64,000 nucleotides of DNA from Stappia sediminis (GTDB lineage Bacteria; Pseudomonadota; Alphaproteobacteria; Rhizobiales; Stappiaceae), in NCBI RefSeq assembly GCF_009826895.1, contig NZ_WUMV01000003.1:699501-763500 (forward strand), written 5' to 3'. Shown piece after piece: positions 61,392-64,000 of this stretch. The position numbers were made by a program, and so were the translations under genes. The first letter of the stretch is position 1. Each line of letters begins with the position of its first letter. The notes beneath the pieces are model-generated. The model made no database searches. It worked only from the letters and a program-made list of their open reading frames with translations, and was not told the origin of the DNA.

Positions 61392-63226
61392 TTGTCCATG
61401 GCTTCCAGTTCGTCGATCAGCCGTTCGATCACGGAAAGGCCCTTGCGCCAGAAAGCCGGATCGGATGCATCCAGGCCGAAGGGGGCGAGGAGTTCCGAGT
61501 GATGCTTGGTGCCGCCGGCCTTCAAAAGCCCGAAATATTTCTCCTGAAAGCCCGCTTCCGCCTCTTCGTAGACCGCGTAGAGCGAGTTCACCAGGCAGTC
61601 GCCGAAGGCATAGGCGTAGACGTAGAACGGCGAATGGATGAAGTGCGGGATGTAGGTCCAGAAGGTCTCGTATCCTTCGCGCAGCGCGATCGACGGCCCG
61701 AGGCTCTCGTGCTGGACGGACATCCACAATTCGCAAAGCTGGTCGGCTGTCAGCTCGCCCGATTTGCGCGCCTCGTGAACCTTGCGCTCGAAACTGTAGA
61801 AGGCGATCTGTCGCACGACCGTGTTGATCATGTCCTCCACCTTGCCGGCGAGCATGATCTTGCGCTTCTCATCCGTTTCGGCCTTTTCGAGTAGGGCGCG
61901 GAAGGTCAGCATTTCGCCGAAGACGCTCGCCGTCTCCGCCAGCGTCAGCGGTGTCGGCGCCATAAGCGCCCCGTTCGGGGCGGCAAGAACCTGATGCACC
62001 CCGTGGCCGAGCTCGTGGGCAAGCGTCATGACGTCCCGCGTGCGGCCCTGATAATTCATGAGAACGTAAGGATGCGCGCTCGGCACCGTGGGGTGGGAGA
62101 AGGCGCCCGGCGCCTTGCCCGGCCGCGCGGGCGCATCTATCCAGCGCTTGTCGAAGAAGCGGCCCGCGATCTCCGCCATTTCCGGCGAAAAGCCGCCATA
62201 GGCCGAAAGAACCGTCTCGCGCGCTTCGTCCCAGGGGATCGTGCGCGTATCGGCGCTGGGCAGCGGCGCGTTCCTGTCCCAATGGTTCAGCTTTTCCACG
62301 CCGAGCCATTTCGCCTTCATGGCGTAATAGCGGTGGGAGAGCTTCGGGTAGTATTCGCGCACCGCGTCCACCAGCGCATCGACAACCTCGCGCTCCACGC
62401 GGTTTGCGAGGTGGCGGCTGTCGGCCACATCCTTGAAGCCGCGCCAGCGGTCGGAAATATCCTTGTCCTTGGCGAGCGTGTTGGTGATCAGCGTGAAGGT
62501 GGAAAGATTGGCCTTGAAGGTTTCGGCCAGCGCTTGCGCCGCCGCCTTGCGCTTCTCCCCGTCCTGGTCCTGCAGAAGGTTCAGCGTCGGCTCGATGGAA
62601 AGGTCCTTGCCGTCTACCGAAAAGGTGAGGCCGGCGATCGTTTCGTCGAAGAGCCGGTTCCAGGCGGAGCGCCCCGTTACCGATTTTTCGTGGAAAAGCT
62701 GCTCGATCCTGTCGTCCAGCTGATAGGGCCGGTCCTTGCGGATATCCTCAAGCCAGGGCTTGTAGTGCGAGAGGGCCGGGTCTTCCGCGGCCTTATCGAT
62801 GACGGCATCGTCGATGCGGTTGAGCTCGAGCGTGAAGAAGATGAGGTGGGTGCTGGCCGTCGTCAGCTTGTCCTGGATGTCGCCGTAGAATTTCTGGCGC
62901 TTCGCATCCGTCGTGTCGCCCGCGTAGACGAGGCCGGCGAAGGAGGCGAGCCGGCCCATCAGGTCGTCAAGCGCCTCGTATCCCTTCACGGCCTCGGCCA
63001 GCTCCGCGCCGGATTTCCCGGCCAGTTCGGCGAGACGGCCCTTGTAGGTCTCCTCGAAAGCCTTCGCGTCGCCTTCGCATCTTTCAAGATCCGCCATAAC
63101 TTCCGGAGCGTCGATCGCAGGATAAAGATCGGCAAGGTTCCATTCCGGAAGGCTGCCGAGGTCGGCGGCGGTAGCGCCTTGCGCATTCGCGGCTGAAAGG
63201 GGCCTGAGTTCGAAGGTGAGGGACAT
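61388..63226 (-). CDS. pepF: M3 family oligoendopeptidase F
   Basis: Cytosolic zinc metallopeptidase of 612 aa. Zinc motif HELGH around residue 401 in LAHELGHGVHQ with 'ETASVFGEMLTF' supplying the third ligand Glu. The N-terminal region (about 1-190) contains the PepF-like helical domain ('YVALDDLMGRLASFAGLVYAGDTTD'). It breaks down short peptides. Start ATG at 63226; divergent from the sigma-54-type regulator by 182 bp. Overlaps the DUF3445 gene. Confidence 0.94.
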   Translation of the reverse strand: MSLTFELRPLSAANAQGATAADLGSLPEWNLADLYPAIDAPEVMADLERCEGDAKAFEETYKGRLAELAGKSGAELAEAVKGYEALDDLMGRLASFAGLVYAGDTTDAKRQKFYGDIQDKLTTASTHLIFFTLELNRIDDAVIDKAAEDPALSHYKPWLEDIRKDRPYQLDDRIEQLFHEKSVTGRSAWNRLFDETIAGLTFSVDGKDLSIEPTLNLLQDQDGEKRKAAAQALAETFKANLSTFTLITNTLAKDKDISDRWRGFKDVADSRHLANRVEREVVDALVDAVREYYPKLSHRYYAMKAKWLGVEKLNHWDRNAPLPSADTRTIPWDEARETVLSAYGGFSPEMAEIAGRFFDKRWIDAPARPGKAPGAFSHPTVPSAHPYVLMNYQGRTRDVMTLAHELGHGVHQVLAAPNGALMAPTPLTLAETASVFGEMLTFRALLEKAETDEKRKIMLAGKVEDMINTVVRQIAFYSFERKVHEARKSGELTADQLCELWMSVQHESLGPSIALREGYETFWTYIPHFIHSPFYVYAYAFGDCLVNSLYAVYEEAEAGFQEKYFGLLKAGGTKHHSELLAPFGLDASDPAFWRKGLSVIERLIDELEAMDK

Positions 63227-63407
63227 GCGCTCTCCGTGTCGGATGTATGAGTTTCGTTCTTTCCGTCATTTTGGCGAGGCGGGCCCTTTGCGCAAGATGC
63301 CGAATTGTCCTTCGCACCTCTTGCGTTGGAAATGGACGATTTATTTACCGCCCCGCGGCTAGCCTGTTTCCAAATGAGACAATTTTCAGGACCGACAGGC
63401 GAATAGC

Positions 63408-64000
63408 ATGGATCACTTGAGCGGCCGGCTTCTTATCGTCGACGACGACCCGGTACAGCGCCGTCTTCTCGAGGAAGCCGCCAAGCGCTTCGGATACCGC
63501 GTGACGACCGCCACCAACGGGCAGGAAGCCGTGCGCCTGATGAACGGGCCGGACGGGGCGGAGATCGATATCATCGTCCTCGACCTCGTCATGCCGGAGC
63601 TCGACGGCATGGGCGTGATCACCCGCCTGCGCGAAAGCCGGATCACGGTGCCGATCATCGTGCAGACGGCGCATGCCGGCATCGAGACGGCGGTGAATGC
63701 GATCCGCGCGGGCGCGCAGGATTTCGTCGTCAAGCCGGTGTCGCCCGAACGGCTTGAAATCTCGCTTCGCAATTGCATGAAGGTTTCCGCGCTCGAAGGA
63801 GAGATCACAAGGCTCAAGAAGCGCTCGACCGGTACTTTCAGTTTCGACGATATCGTCACCCGCTCGGAGGCGATGGAGCGGGTTCTCAGGATCGGCCGCA
63901 GGGCCGCCAATTCGCAGATCCCGATCCTGATCGAAGGCGAATCGGGCGTCGGCAAGGAACTGATAGCCCGCGCGATCCAGGGCACGAGCGACCGAAAATC
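63408..64000 (+). CDS. Sigma-54-type response regulator, 5' part (cut by window end)
   Basis: The frame opens at ATG 63408 (AGG nine bases upstream) and runs to the window end for 197 codons. Receiver domain: VDDDP with acidic residues at 12-14 and phospho-Asp59 (IVLDLVMPELDG), then HAGIETAVNAIRAGAQDFVVKP with the conserved Lys. Residues about 145-197 begin the AAA+ sigma-54 interaction domain with Walker A GESGVGKE. The usual length is about 450-500 residues, so more than half is missing. Usually activates sigma-54 promoters, often together with a sensor kinase. Confidence 0.88.
   Translation, partial: MDHLSGRLLIVDDDPVQRRLLEEAAKRFGYRVTTATNGQEAVRLMNGPDGAEIDIIVLDLVMPELDGMGVITRLRESRITVPIIVQTAHAGIETAVNAIRAGAQDFVVKPVSPERLEISLRNCMKVSALEGEITRLKKRSTGTFSFDDIVTRSEAMERVLRIGRRAANSQIPILIEGESGVGKELIARAIQGTSDRK

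Overview
The window is GC-rich (low to mid 60s % by eye), densely coded DNA from an alphaproteobacterium, most likely of the order Hyphomicrobiales. The evidence is the order aa3-oxidase subunit IV / pntAA / pntAB / pntB, DUF459, DUF3445 and SprA-family proteins, CTTGAC-type -35 boxes and the 'PAKAGIQ'-type intergenic repeats. The genus is not assigned. No rRNA, tRNA, CRISPR array, transposase or integrase was seen.

Layout. 0-11 kb: nitrogen-ring and nucleobase metabolism. It holds a cytosine-deaminase-like amidohydrolase with an NMT1-type ABC importer, a Rid protein, an 8-oxoguanine deaminase-like enzyme, a creatininase-family amidohydrolase and a PLP aminotransferase. A small AT-rich island (about 4.77-5.63 kb) coding one 4-TM membrane protein interrupts it. 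The island is flanked by an imperfect copy of the ridA 3' end and a LysE-like remnant. 11-20 kb: DNA alkyl repair (ogt), a CobW metallochaperone with a WD40 partner, a LysR regulator, a leucine dehydrogenase-like enzyme, and a cobalt/nickel exporter-type permease facing a cobalt-type nitrile hydratase operon. 20-31 kb: two successive TRAP transporter loci, the first with an unusually long DctM carrying a coiled-coil tail, then a fused indolepyruvate ferredoxin oxidoreductase. A 2-oxo-acid import and oxidation theme is inferred. 31-34 kb: an OmpR-type regulator and hybrid kinase pair.

34.1-36.2 kb: an AT-rich two-gene island (FRG-domain protein plus DUF262/GmrS-like protein). This is the best candidate for an undescribed, probably defence-related, system. 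36.4-44.8 kb: a seven-gene cassette with an acyl-CoA synthetase, a complete branched-chain amino-acid-type ABC importer (LivGHMKF) and a PaaK-like protein lacking the usual ATP-binding loop. It is preceded by an array of four TTGAC half-sites. 44.8-45.5 kb: an intergenic block of palindromic repeats. 45.5-55.3 kb: ferrochelatase, an SPFH/NfeD pair, a MotA/MotB-like pair outside any visible flagellar cluster, KpsF, an outer-membrane beta-barrel protein, a lytic transglycosylase and a DUF459 protein, so mostly envelope functions. 55.4-64 kb: proton-translocating transhydrogenase, aa3 oxidase subunit IV, an ABC1/UbiB-type kinase, DUF3445, oligoendopeptidase F, and the start of a sigma-54-type response regulator cut by the window end.

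The genes are mostly ordinary core metabolism and transport. The accessory signal is concentrated in the two AT-rich islands. Functions are assigned from motifs and family recall only; no database search was run.
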